From assembly GCA_019671005.1 (NCBI GenBank), contig CM033745.1:41895834-41959833 (forward strand): 64,000 nucleotides of DNA. Direction: 5' to 3'. Below are positions 43,700 to 55,917 of this stretch, in pieces; positions within the stretch are counted from its first letter, which is position 1, and each line of letters starts with the position of its first letter. The translations under genes were made by a program, and so were the position numbers. The stretch comes from Hibiscus mutabilis. Taxonomy: Eukaryota > Streptophyta > Magnoliopsida > Malvales > Malvaceae. The notes under the pieces are model-generated. The model searched no databases. It saw nothing but the letters and a program-made list of their open reading frames with translations, and was not told the DNA's origin.

Positions 43700-44730
43700 A
43701 TTAAATAGGTGCTAATGTTTTCAACGTCACTTAAATAGGTGTCTCGTTGTTATTGTCCATTAATTTTAATTGTTATCTGACACGTGCCATCTTCTTAAAT
43801 TTCTGAAACTATATTTAAAAATAAAAAAAATTAATAAAACAAAATAACCTCTAATTTCACAAAATAGCCTCAAATTTTAAAATCTCTAATACCCCAAAAC
43901 CCAAATCTCAATTTGACTTGATTTCACCGTCGATTGTCACGTCTCCGTCCATCACATCTGTCGTCGGACTATCACAACCATTTACTCCATCATCTCGTCG
44001 CCGAAAATCGACTGACGTCGTGTGAAACGTCGAAATCTTCAAATGGTTCATCCGAATGATTTGCGACGAACGACGGCATAACAGACGATGAACGATGTGT
44101 GGGTCGTTCGACGAGGGGAGAGTGAGAGAAATAATAGTTTGGAAGAGAATAAAATATGTTCTTCTCTTATTTTCTCATACTTAACTTACAGTAGATACAA
44201 CCTATTAATAATAGGTTTGTTACATTAGTGTTTCAGTTCTATCACTACTCTAGGTTACCCTTATCTTATATGTAGAGATAAGAGTTTAAATAAAAGTCTA
44301 ACTCTTATAGTAATACAAAGACTAAATAACTAACTCCTAGTTGTACAAGTTACTTATGTACACCGCAGATAACAATATTCTACAGAGAGCACTTTATTCT
44401 GTCGTCGAAAACGTGACCAACGCCGGTGGGAGTGGCCGGATTTAGAGGTTAGAGATTTGGAGACTATTTTGGGATTATTTTGAAAATTTTAAGATATTTA
44501 AAAAACTTGATTTATTTTTTAAAAAATTAAATTCAAAAAATATTTAATATTGTCACGTGTTCGATTTTGATTGGATAACATAAAAAAATTTAACGTCAGA
44601 CACGACCAAACCTTAAATGGGTCACGGAATGAAACGCTAGGCACTTATTTGACCCAAAATATAGTTTAGCCACCTATCTGAAAAAATGGTATAGTTTGGG
44701 TACTTATTTGACAGTTAAGCCTTCATTTTA
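43700..44730. mobile_element. TIR element (Mutator-like) interrupted by a copia solo LTR
   Basis: The left end 'aagcttaacaattaaataggtgc' mirrors the right end (inverse 'aaggcttaactgtcaaataagta'). The arms also share the inverse of 'atctgacacgtgcca' and 'aaaatagcctcaaattttaa'. 43930-44100 is GC-richer (tcgtcgccgaaaatcg...) and could hold a captured leader, but no protein is recognised. The flanks are only loosely similar, so the target duplication is not proven. It contains the insert at 44157-44374. Confidence 0.5.
44157..44374 (-). mobile_element. Short copia-type solo LTR, about 218 bp
   Basis: On the minus strand it starts TGTTATCTGCGGTGTAC and ends AGAAGAACA. AATAT occurs at both junctions (44153-44157 and 44374-44378), overlapping the end bases, so the precise ends are uncertain by one base. 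It has no internal region, consistent with LTR-LTR recombination. Confidence 0.6.
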
Positions 44731-45205
44731 TTTTAAATCGTTAAAACATTATTTGGTCAATATGATCATGTCACATAACACGTTTTTTTAACAAATCCTA
44801 GCTAATCCTAATCTTATTTAGATGAGAGGAGAAGGGAGACTCTAGGAGAAGGAAGAAGCACTATTGAGTCTAGAACCCATAATCTAAAGGACATGAGAAA
44901 ATAAAGATGGGCAGCTTGGTTAACCGACCAAATGTGATTCCTCAACACTTTTGATTGTATAATAAAATTAAAAGGGTAAATGAGTAAATGGCAACAAGGA
45001 AATTGGACTTGGGTTAAACAAATATTGAAATTAATTACATTTAATATATTTTTAAGTTTATATTAATAATAAAATATTCTTAAATTAATAATAATAAATA
45101 ATATTATGCTATTAAATTAGTGTAAATTATATTTTTGTATTAATATAATTTATAAATATATCAAGTTGTAAACTATATTTATATATTAATATAATTTAAA
45201 CAAAT
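44731..45205. other. AT-rich DNA, nothing recognised
   Basis: No gene or clear repeat boundary. 44820-44900 is slightly purine-rich. Confidence 0.4.
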
Positions 45206-46255
45206 TGTTGAGCCCGATAAACACAACCGAAATGCTTGCCAAGTGGTGGAGAAGATATATTTTGGGTGTTTGGAGTGGAAGCAAACAGATAGAAAAATAT
45301 GGACAAAGATTTAGAGTGGTTCGGCTTTCTAATCAAAGCCTACATCCACCACCTTAGCTTTCTACTAAGGATTTCACCAATTCACTAAGAATTCTTCCCC
45401 TTTTCGAGGCTTAGAAGGTAACCTTTTACAACCTAGACTCACAACCTAAGTCTAGCATCCAAAGCTCACAAACCGAGCTTTGGGAATACTCTCAAACAAG
45501 AGAAAACTTAGCAAACAAAAATCCCTCTCTAAAGGTTGATGTTTGCACACTAAAGCACTCATCCAAAACCTAGAACACTGAAACATACATTGACAATTTA
45601 AGCTCACAAGTGTTTGTCTATACAAAGAATGGAAATTTAAGCACTAAGACAATTTTTGCATCATAATGTTGTTGACTTGAGAATCATTAGTTGCTTCAGA
45701 TGATTCTTGAGGCCTTTTATACTCCTAATTGAGTTTCTAGTCATTGGAGACTGTTGGGATTGAATTGAAGCCGTTGAGGCTTTTATTTTATGTAATAAAT
45801 GCAGTTCTGGAGCTGTCCGTATCGATATGCGGGTAGCCGTATCGGTACATGTTCTTCAAAAACTAGCCGTTATGCTATTTCCAGCTTGCGCGTATCAATA
45901 CACATAGGAGCGTATCGGTACGGTTTACAATTTAAAATACCGTTGGGAAATTGACCGTTAGGGGGTTGGTCGTTGGGGTTTTTGCCACGTAGGTGTATCG
46001 GAACGGGCAGGCCCTGTATCATTACGGGTTTTGGCAGTTTCAAATAGACTGTAAGTGAAACCCTAAGACGTATAGAAACGGGGTATACTGTATCGATACA
46101 GTTGAGCTGAGAACTTATGTTTGGCTATTTTAAAACATTTCAAAACCTTCTTACACATATTTTCAAGTTGTTTGGACTTAAAATCATTTTTGCAATATTT
46201 TCAATTTAGTCCAAAACTATTTTTCAATTATTATATCAAAACAAATATCCTAACA
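45206..46255 (+). mobile_element. Solo LTR, about 1.05 kb
   Basis: It starts TGTTGAGCCCGATAAAC and ends ATCCTAACA. The flanks CAAAT (45201-45205) and CTAAT (46256-46260) match at 4 of 5 bases. There is no PBS or coding region. It contains several GTAYCGRTAC-type palindromes at 45817-46100. Confidence 0.6.
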
Positions 46256-46352
46256 CTAATATTTTTCATAATATAAAAATATAATGTAAATTGTATTTAT
46301 ATTTATATATAATTTATAATATAGTAAATTTAAATTACAAATTATAAATTAT

Positions 46353-46615
46353 GGGAAAAAACTTTGATACACATGCCGTGTAAACTTTAGTTTACACGTG
46401 CCTTTTAGTTTTAGGGGTTAGGATTTTAGTTTAGGGTTTAAAGTTTAGGGGTTTAGGTTATAAGGTTTATAATTTAAACTTATTGTTTAGAATTTAGGGT
46501 ATATGGTTTAAGGTTTTAGGGTTCGGGTTAGAAATTTAGGATTTGAGTTTTATAATTTAAACATGCATGCTTGTGGAAAATTAGTTTTACATAGATGTGT
46601 ATAAAAATTTTACCC
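46353..46615. mobile_element. MITE-like element with telomere-like core
   Basis: The ends GGGAAAAAACTTTGATACAC and (inverse) GGGTAAAATTTTTATACACA form imperfect inverted repeats. The core is a degenerate TTTAGGG run. The flanks ATAAATTAT and ATAAATATA share the first six bases, so a decayed 9-bp duplication is possible. Confidence 0.6.
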
Positions 46616-48498
46616 ATAAATATAAGGATATTAATTTTATATTTGTAGCAACCCAAATTTTGGGTTAATAATTTGGATATTGAATCCGGATATGGGAATC
46701 TTGATGTTAAGTATTTAATTTGAATAATTTAATTTTTAGAAGCTTATTTAAATAGAAATGAGGACTAGAGTGAATAAGAATTTAAAGTTTTGTGTCTATT
46801 GGGAAAACAAGGAAAGAGATGGAATCTATTGGTCCAAAGTAATTATGGAAGCTTTTACAAGCAAGTATTTTGGACCAATAGATTTGAATGAGTTTTCTAT
46901 CTTTAATATGAACCCTTAGATATATTGGAAATATGAGATTTATGTTAAATAAAAAAGAATTTATAATATGTGTCTGGGAGAGAGAAAATATGAAGCAAAA
47001 GTTCATTTTTTCCATGGTTTCGAAAGTAAGAAAGGGGAAAATGGGTATATTTCTTCCTTTACTTTTTTTCAAATCTACTTGAAATTTGCTTTAGTTTGTG
47101 AAATATGAAATTGATCTTTATCTTATTTTCTTTCATTTGAGCTTAATATTGATGGGTCAAGTCTTCATTTTCTTCATTATTTAGTTGGATTTTGAGTAAG
47201 TTTGTGTAATGAGAAATTGTTCATCTCATCATTCTCTACCAAATGGGTATATTTTTGAAGGATATTGGTTGAGTTTAAGTAAATCTTAAATTTCATGAAA
47301 ACCCCTAGAGTGAAAAAGCATGTGACATGTTAAAGAAAATATAAAGTGAGGGTGAATTGTGAAAGAATATGGGTAATTAGTTGAGTTTTGTATAAAACCT
47401 AAGGTATTTCATAAATATTCTTGGGAGATCTTATTGTGGGCTTTGAAAGAATTGATTTTTAGAAGGATTCAAGTTTAGTTGGTTAATTAAATTAATTAGT
47501 GATCTTTATTAATCTTTTGGAAAAATAATAATTTGTTCTTACACTTGTTGGCTTAGTGAAGAATTGGAGAAACTTTTATCATCAAGGGAAAGAGAAAAAG
47601 TTGTAGAGAATTGGTCAATAATTGCCCTTAAAGTCTATGCTTAAGGTTAGTACTTCTCAAACTTTGAAGTATTTCACGCCTTTCATAATTGTGATTTCTT
47701 TCCAAGTTTAAGTATTTGTTGTGTGTTGCGTGTTCTTCAAGCATGATAGTCATTGGTTGATCTTGTTATTGTCCTTGTGTTAAAAAAGTATTTAAATGAT
47801 CATAACATGCTAATAAAATCCTAATAGGCTTTAGAAAGCATGAAACTACATATATGGGTCAAAATTGAGGGTTGTAAGTTAAATCTCGTAGCTTGGGAAG
47901 CCATTTCTGGACTTCAGTATCAGTACGCGGGAGGCTCGTACCGGTACCCCTTATTAACTCGAAGAATAATGATGACCTAAGGGTAACGTACTGGTACGAA
48001 TTTTAATCAGCATCAATAAGCCTCTCAAGTTTTATCGGTACGGGTTGATCCGTACCGGCACTCGTGGGTCTTACAAAATTTTAGTGACGAGTTTTGGTAT
48101 CAGTACAGTAGGAGCGTACCGGTACCCGAGCCTGTATACCAGTACAATCAAGTCAGTACTGATACGTGCATGTTTTTCCCAAATTTCAATAGTGAGTATT
48201 GGTATTGGTATGCCTTAGATCGTATCAGTACGCACTAATAAAACTATCTAATTTGAGAAATTAATTGTAAATGGTTTAATGAGGTATGAAAAGGGCTATA
48301 TAGGTATGAGATCAAACATGATAAATTTTCGTCTGAGCCCTTGGTTGAACTATGACTTTGGATGCCTTATTATATGGTCTTTCCTTGCCTTGTACCGTAT
48401 ATGGGCCTTGTGAGCCTTTGATTGATTTCGTGATGTATTTGTATGAGATCTGAATACCCAAAAGTTGTACTGCAGTAGTGTTCGTTCCTCCTAAAGTA

Positions 48499-48800
48499 TT
48501 CGATAGCTAAGTGTTTACGAGTACGTGATGCTTGTTATTTGATGGCTAAGTGTTTCCGAATACGAGATGCTTGTTATTTGATGGATAAGTGTTTCTGAAT
48601 ATGAGATGCTCGTTACTTGATGGCTAAGTGTTTCCAATACGAGATGTCGCTACTCGATGGCTAGGTGTTTCCGAGTATGCGATGACCGTTACTCGATGGC
48701 TATGTGTTTCCAAGTATGTGTTGTTCTCTATTCATGGCTATGTGTTTCCGAGTAGATGACTCCTCCTACTATTCGATGGCTAGGTGTTTCTGAATATGTA
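48499..48800 (+). repeat. Tandem array of about eight ~40-44 bp units
   Basis: Each unit resembles CGATGGCTAAGTGTTTCCGA followed by 'atacgagatgcttgttatt'. Units diverge mainly by transitions and small gaps. Part of the LTR. Confidence 0.8.
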
Positions 48801-48890
48801 GCCAATGGAAGGACCCGATGTCGAAGTAGTCCCAGGTTTACAGGTTTGACTACCATTGTGATGGTACCTGTCAATTCCTTTGCTTTTCAT

Positions 48891-49978
48891 TGTAGCGACG
48901 TTTTAAATTTGGGGTCTGTTTGAAAAAACCCCTTTTTAATTAAGAGATGGCATATGAGGAAAATTCTTAAAAAATTGTATTTTGAAATAAAATTTGGAGT
49001 TGCCACCGGTCACTTGGATAAGGTAGACCGAACACCGAAACCCCCCAGAGATTCTAAGTTTGGGAGTCGGTTATGTGTGGGGAAGGGTTAGCACCCCCCA
49101 CCACGCCTAAAAATTGGTACCTAAAGGTTTGTATCATATTTACCAAGACAAATTGAAATTTGGCTTAATTTAATGTTTAATCCCTAAAAATGTATGCATG
49201 ATAACATAAATGAAATTTTCCTCGATATGTACGCTACCAAAAGAGATAACACCCAAAGATCGGGATAACACTTCCACTAGAATACCTGAACTAAAGGCCT
49301 AATACTATATGCATATTAATATTAAATATTAAATGCATGAACATGACATATACACTCAAATAAAACATAATTTAAAGTACCAAAGGGGATGACACTCAGA
49401 GACCGGGATAACACTCCTAATCAGATACCTAGACCCTAAAAACTAGATCTAACATGACATACAAAATTTATTCATTATAAAAGCGTGCCAATAAAAAAAC
49501 ATAATCAACAAATTTATATTACTCTATATCTAAACTAACATTGAATTAAAATACAAAGATAAGGATCGAATTTTACCCCACTAAAAGCTCAGATGATGAA
49601 CTTTGACCGACCCCTACCAAGATCTTCATGCGATGACCAAAAACTAACCTAACTGAACCTCAAAAAAATTTCAATCGAACGATAGATCGAACCATCCGAA
49701 AAATAATTTTCCGGTGAGAGCACTGCTCTCGAGCCGGGCGAATAGAGGGCATTGCCTCTTCACCCGGCCATGTCTCTCTCCATGGCCTCGCTTCCAAAGG
49801 CCTTTCCCCTGCCTTTTATAGGCAAAGTGAGGGGGTGGGGTGACGTGGCTCAATGAAAGCCACATGCTTTCCTTCTTTTTTATATTTTTATTACAATTTT
49901 TATATATATTTTATTTAATAACACTATTAACAATATTGCTATAATACTATACAACCCGGACAAAAATGAGTGATTACA
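48891..49978 (+). mobile_element. Nested solo LTR, 1.09 kb
   Basis: It starts TGTAGCGACGTTTTAAATTT and ends GAGTGATTACA. The perfect 5-bp duplication TTCAT lies at 48886-48890 and 49979-49983. Internal landmarks: 'gggttagcaccccccacc' and two 'gggataacact' phrases. The minus-strand frame 49671-49865 is not gene-like. It inserted after the host LTR did. Confidence 0.82.
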
Positions 49979-50454
49979 TTCATGTCATACATTCGTTTCT
50001 TATATTGCTTGATTACTTCTATGAACGTCATAAAGTATAGTAGAGTAGACATGTACCACTGAGCTTTGCTAGCTCAGGGAGTAGATGTGTTTTTTTTCGT
50101 ACGTAGGTTGACAAGTCACTCGCTTGGAGAGCAGATCGACGAGGATTTTCCAGCACCAACTCAACTCAAGTACAGTACTAGATTTTAGTAGTTGGGCTAT
50201 GTATCCATAGAACCTTAATGTAGTGGGTTTGTAACTTTATTTACTATGTTTTGAAATAAGGTGTTTAATTTCGTGCTTAGCTCTATTTATATTTGGATTT
50301 AAAACTATTTATGAAACTTTTATTAATGACTTGATTTAATTGTGTTTTATAGTTAAACTTAAGATTTTAAATTAAACAAAAAAATTTCAGGTCGGGTTAG
50401 CTGATGCTTGAATCTAACGTCTCGGATTCGATCGGATCAGGGTGTTACAATATT

Positions 50455-51559
50455 ATAACAACATATGAATTTAAATTATTTACTTTAAAATTGACCCTAT
50501 TTATTTTTAAATTTTATAATTTAGCCCTATATTATTTATACTATTATAATTTTTCTGAATTTTATAATTTATGAAATAAAAATATGATAATACTATAAAT
50601 AATATTAGACTAAATTAAATTAATTAAGAAGTACATTAAACTTTGAGTTTTATTACAAAATGGTCACCACATCTTTAACTGCCATTGTAAAGGTGACGTG
50701 AGAGTTAAGAAAATTTGTATAATAGCACATTTAGTCATTATATTTACACATTCAATCAATTTAGTATTAATTCAAAAAATTTAATAAATCTAGTCTCATT
50801 ATTCACACATTCTATCTATTTGATCATATTTTAATTAAAAATAATTATATAATTTTCCAATAAGATAGTGACACATGTCACAATCTTATTAGAGAGAATG
50901 AAATGAAATAAAATGGGATGCTAGGGAGGGGAATGAGATAGACAATAAGCACGCCATAACCATTAAACCATGTTCCATTTTTAATACTTTGTTGACGAAG
51001 TATTATATTTAACATATTATGCAGTTTATGCTTAGGCAAATATGAAAAGGATTGGTTGGGGGATTAAAATATGGTTGGAGAAGCCAAATAAAACGAACCG
51101 AAACTATTAAAAGAACGATAAGATACAGTTTTAGAGAGAGTTTGATAAAATATTATTTTTATAGATATATATATATTACATAGGAAGAAATATATATGTA
51201 TCGTATATGGTTATAAAAATTATTTAAATTAAAATTAATATCATAAGATTATAAATGTTTACGAGAAAATTTGAACATAAATTTAAACATTTTAACTCAA
51301 ATTTTTAAATAAAGTTTGAATTATAAAATAAGACACATCAACTTAATTAATTAAAAAATTAACTCGACTTGATCCGATCGAATGCTCAGCCCTAATTTAA
51401 ACCTCGGGAGTCTTATAAACGATGGATAAGAGAGACATTTAAAGATTTCTCATCGTCACCGATGCCTCTTATTGCTTAGCCTAAACCACTTTGATCACTG
51501 TTTACATCATAGGAATGTACTTGGAGATAAGAACCCCTACAGTGACCACACAGGTCTAT
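50455..51559. other. AT-rich DNA with a dispersed-repeat fragment
   Basis: 50630-50800 matches 16150-16330 (gtcattaaactttgag-type phrases, 'gtataatagcacattta'). 51140-51380 is AT-rich. The copia C-terminal coding signal begins at about 51560; no clean 3' LTR for it was located here. Confidence 0.4.
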
Positions 51560-53580
51560 GCAATTAGGTTGTCCCTTTGAACCTAGATCTTGGGATCTCC
51601 AGTCAACTAGGTGTGGTTTTTCTTCACATAGTGCCTTAAATTTTCCTAGGCTTTAGTCTCATTCCTTTCGATGTTTTCTCAACTTGATATTGATTCAACC
51701 CTTTGGTTAGTGGATCCGCAATGTTATCCTTTTATTTCACAAAATCAATAGAGATAACTTCATTTGAGATTAGTTATCTAACGATATTATATCGACGACG
51801 CATATGTCTCGACTTACCATTATACACAAAGCTCTGTGTTCTACCAATTTCCGCTTGGTCATCACAATGTATACATATTGTGGGCACCTACTTTGGTCAT
51901 TCAGGAATATCCTCCAAGAAATTTCGAAGCCATTCGACTTCTTCTCTAGGCTTGTCTAGAACTACAAACTCAGATTCAATTATAGATATGGTTATAACCA
52001 TTTGTCTTGGAGATCTCCATCCACTTGTGCCATTTATATCTTGAATATAATATATTCAACTAGCATCGGAGTATCCTTCTAGGACAGAAGAATCTCTTAA
52101 ATAATGCAATCCATAATTATGAGTATATCAAAGATATCTCGGTACCCTCACAATCGCTTTCCAGTGATTTTCACCTGGATTGCTTGCGAATTTCCTTAAA
52201 CTACTCACAGTAAAAGCAATATCTAGTCCAGTGTAGCTCATGAGGTACATTAGACTGTCTATGACCCTTGCATATTCCACTTTGTTAACATTTTGACCTT
52301 TATTCTTGGATAGATCTTGGCTCGTGTTTATTGGAGTTCTAGCTATACCAGAATCATCCTTGCCAAATTTCTCAAGAATTTGTTCACATAATATGACTAA
52401 GTCAATATGAGACTTTCAGGTGACCGTTTGATTTGGATGCTCAAAATCAATTATGTCATTCTCATATTTTTCACGTCAAATCTTGAATTTAACATGTCAT
52501 TGGTACGTTTTACCATTTCATTGTTACTTATAACAATGAGTATGTCATCAACATATGATCATATATCCTAATGTTGGTAGGTTTGACATACACACATTTG
52601 ACACACTTATTTGTCATCATGACAATATCATAGTTCCAACCTTTTGTTGAACATCTGGACTATATTCACTGATAATCTCTAAGTTCATTTCGTTGAAATT
52701 GGATCAACTTCCTTAGTTGTACAAGGATATATATTTTCAAAGAATGAATCATTCTTTGATTCCACTATCATATTCTTGTGAATCTTAGGATTATTTAATT
52801 CACACACAAGAAATTGATATGCATTGTTATGTTTCACATAGCCAATACAATCCACCGTTTTTTGGGTATCTATTACCTTTGTAAGACACCCCCACATTTT
52901 CAAGTAGTTGTAGGAAGGTTTAATTACCTTCCATAACTTATATGGTGTCTTGTTTCTTTTATTGTGGGAAACCTTATTTAAAATGTTGATTTAACAACTT
53001 TCCCCACACGTTAGGCACATTATGGTACCAACGTTACTCATATAGAGTTTCTCCTCATCTTAATCCTTCAATTAAGTTTAGGTTTCAACATAATGCTTAT
53101 AGAGAACAATTTTCTCTATAGCTTTATCTTTGCTTTTAAGCAAATACACATAACATTATTTTTGTGTTACCCCCAATGAAGGTAATAAATGTATTCCTTC
53201 AAACAAATATTTTGCCATGTCAATTGTTATGCCACTAAAATTGACCTCGTTTGGAAGTCTATAGTTTGAAGACATATTCCCATCTTATGGTAATTGAAGC
53301 ATTTCCCATGAAAATTTGCTTCTTGAACACACCGTCTAATTTTCCATGTCAATTTTTGACTTCCACTACGTTTGCCATGATAATATTTGTCTTAGCAATA
53401 TTTACCTTAGTAACATTTGAGGGTGGTAACAATATTTACCTTATCCTCTCTAATCATAGGAGGATCATCCTTCATATATTTGACCAGGTTTATCATGGTC
53501 AAATATGCAACATCTTTTGTTGTCACGTTTGAAATCCTTTCCACTGAATTTCATTGGTTTTTCTATTGTGTCACATAGAT
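51560..53580 (-). pseudogene. Ty1/copia polyprotein remnant: gag, integrase end, RT, RNase H
   Basis: Read on the minus strand from high to low coordinates. 53580-53450 has the gag phrase KFSGKDFKR...LVKYMKDDPP. About 53010-52900 has the integrase-end phrase NKTPYKLW. 52903-52685 reads MKMWGCLTKV...IVESKNDSFFENI (the link region before RT). 52555-52540 has the RT catalytic YVDD. About 51930-51890 has EVEWLRNF, and about 51790-51690 has VISIDFVK-stop-KDNIADPLTKGL of RNase H. Most of gag's zinc knuckle, protease and the integrase core is missing. Stops and frameshifts are frequent, so it is inactive. Confidence 0.82.
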
Positions 53581-54121
53581 ACAATCCAAAACCAAAGTAT
53601 TATGAATCTGTTAAACGTTAGGAATTTAGTCAAAGACTAAAACCAGATACATAAACATAATTTTTAACTTTTGTTAGACGATGGAGATTTAGTAAACTAA
53701 ACCCCAAAACAAAAGTTCACACGGTCTTAATAGAAAAAACAATAATAAACAATGCATCAGGTAGGTAACTTATGAAGGAGAGGTGGTGCACTAGGCACGC
53801 TTAAATACCAGGTCTCTTAAAGAACCAATTCTAGACATGCACATTCAAATTGTCTCTCAATCATCCGTTTATGGATTTTATTCTTGAAATCATTCCAAGC
53901 ATTAAAATCACTACCTTTGATTCACAACAATTTGGAATCTTTCATTTATGGTCCAACGACCCTCACGATTCTTTAGCCATTTTTAAACACTGTGCATTTC
54001 ATAGCATGCATCAGAATAGGCTTTAAGAATTTAATTTTGACATAGAGAACACGTTCTTCTATGCTTTGATTTGAGACCTCAGTCGGAATCAACGCTTTAA
54101 ATTTGGTAACCAATGTTACTT
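53581..54121 (-). other. Leader region of the copia remnant
   Basis: Lies between gag and the tandem array. Two related phrases (gttaaacgttaggaatttagt and gttagacgatggagatttag) suggest a short duplication at 53610-53700. No coding signal. Confidence 0.4.
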
Positions 54122-54580
54122 CTAGAAATAAATTCAACGAATTATTTCTAAAATAGAATCATACTTGATTCTTAAGAAATAATAAATTTTGAGTTGTTTT
54201 TTTTCAAAATAAATTCACCAATTTATTTTAAGATTGAATCATTCTAGATTCTCTTTAAATTAAATCCAACAATTTATTTTCCTTAACAAATTAGAATCAA
54301 CGCATGATTCTAGCATAGAAATAAATTTAGTGATTTATTTTCTTTTACAAAAATTGAATCATACTTGATTCCCAATAAATTCAACAGTTTATTTTCCATA
54401 CCAAATAGAATCATACAAGATTCTTACAGAAATAATTTCAATGATTTATTTTCCTTGCAACATTAGAATCATACAAGATTCTCTTGAAAATAAATTAAAT
54501 GATTTATCTTCTTTTCCAAAATTAGAATCAACGCAAGATTCTAATGAAGAAATAAATTTAATAATTTATTTCCATCATAT
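54122..54580 (-). repeat. Tandem array of ~60-bp units, each with two dyads
   Basis: About seven to eight units. Each has a GAATCATACTTGATTC-type dyad and an AAATAAATTCAACAATTTATTT-like dyad separated by short spacers. Unit length is about 58-64 bp. It lies between the copia gag start and its LTR, i.e. in the transcribed leader if the element reads on the minus strand. Confidence 0.85.
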
Positions 54581-55917
54581 CTTCTGTTAAGAAACAAAGA
54601 TGTTAATCCAACTTAATTCTATTTAACCAACAGAAACCAAAAGGAAAATCCTTCGATTTTAATTCCATTTATTCTTGTTTGGAAGATCGAGTAAACTCTT
54701 TAAAATGACATGAATTAATTCTCGAAACAAATTATTTACGAGACTTTGTTTCCAAAACAAATTACGATTTCGTCTGAGTATCAATTGGAAAAGAGATCAA
54801 GTAAATCCGTTAAAACGGCAGAAATTAAATTCCCAAAATAAATTTATTTACTAGATCTCAATTTCCAAAAATCAAGACTTTGCCTGGATATTCTGTTCGT
54901 CTCTATAAAATTTCTCAAAAGAAATTATTAGTACGAAATAAAATCCATAGTGTTTTCAAAATACAATCAATAATAATTTAATAATTATCATTCAAGACAC
55001 AAGATATTCCTTTTCATGTCATATTTAATATTTAATATTAAAGGCTAAAACAATTAAGGAATATTAAGAATTACCTTAATAAGCATGCCATAATAATACC
55101 ATAAAAAGGTATTGATATTTCCATATTCCATATCAAATTAAAGCTAAAATATTGAAGGATTATTACCTTAATAATACCTTAATATATGGTAAACACTTAT
55201 ATGCATATAACCACTTTGAAAAAGGGTTAAAAATTGCACCATTGCACCATAAACTTAGAAGTTGGCGGAACCTCTATCTCCGAATCCGGCCCTTGGCCCC
55301 ACATGGATCCTTTACATGTTTGCTCATCGTGCTTGGTGGAGGGAATTGCATGTTTCCTCATCCTTTGCACATCTACGCATTTTGATCTATTATTCATGGT
55401 CTTTGCATAGCATTCGAATTTCAGAGATCCCAACAAATGCCACTGATACGTATGATATAGTCGTGTCGTGACCACGAACATAATAATCTGTTCATCTTGG
55501 ATTAAAACTGATATCTGGCTTAAGATTGTTAGAAAAGACACGTTAATCCAAAAATAAATAATAAGATAAAATATTATTATTTAAATGAACAATACAAAAA
55601 TTAAGGATGATATATTTAAACCAAATCGATTTGAAAAGAAAAATCAAAGGAAACGTGTTGAGGCCTGCACGAACACAGTTTCCTTAAGACATATTCGTCC
55701 AATCCTATGGTGCTTGAGAAACACCGGACGTCTATCTCCCATGATACAACAACATAATGAGCACAATAGTAGCACATCTGCAGTGATCAACGAACCGTAA
55801 CCTCGCCTTCTTCTATCACCAAAAGCTGTTTTTGAAATCACAGAGTAAAACCATAGAAATTTTTGTGTTTTTCAATTGTGTAAAACTAGAAGGTTTACTT
55901 CCTATTTATAGGAGTGT
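54581..55917 (-). mobile_element. Copia leader and downstream half of its 5' LTR, minus strand
   Basis: Two related blocks at about 54690-54790 and 54800-54900 (gagtaaa..gttaaaa.g.c..aaatta) continue the leader repeats. 55220-55917 looks like LTR: GC-richer, with a TATA box near the right edge. No convincing PBS could be placed. The LTR's upstream half is displaced by the insertion at 55918. The overlapping ORFs at 55152-55841 are not recognised. Confidence 0.5.
55902..55912 (-). promoter_or_regulatory. TATA box of the copia LTR promoter
   Basis: CCTATAAATAG on the minus strand, an ideal plant TATA context. The long LTR at 55918 inserted 5 bp upstream of it, separating it from its enhancer region. 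Confidence 0.55.

Larger units (their letters stand above)
46644..50449 (+). mobile_element. Solo LTR of a long-LTR gypsy family, 3.8 kb including a nested LTR
   Basis: It starts TGTAGCAACCCAAATTTTGG and ends GGATCAGGGTGTTACA. The perfect 5-bp target duplication ATATT lies at 46639-46643 and 50450-50454. Removing the nested insert (48891-49978 plus one TTCAT) leaves about 2.7 kb. It contains a palindrome cluster (47916-48240) and a ~44-bp tandem array (48499-48800). The layout (array, then sequence before the terminus) parallels the LTRs at 5909 and 55918, but sequence similarity to those is low. Confidence 0.85.

Noticed and set aside
51560..55917. Intact copia element
   Set aside because: Many stops and frameshifts, missing integrase core and protease, and a displaced 5' LTR.
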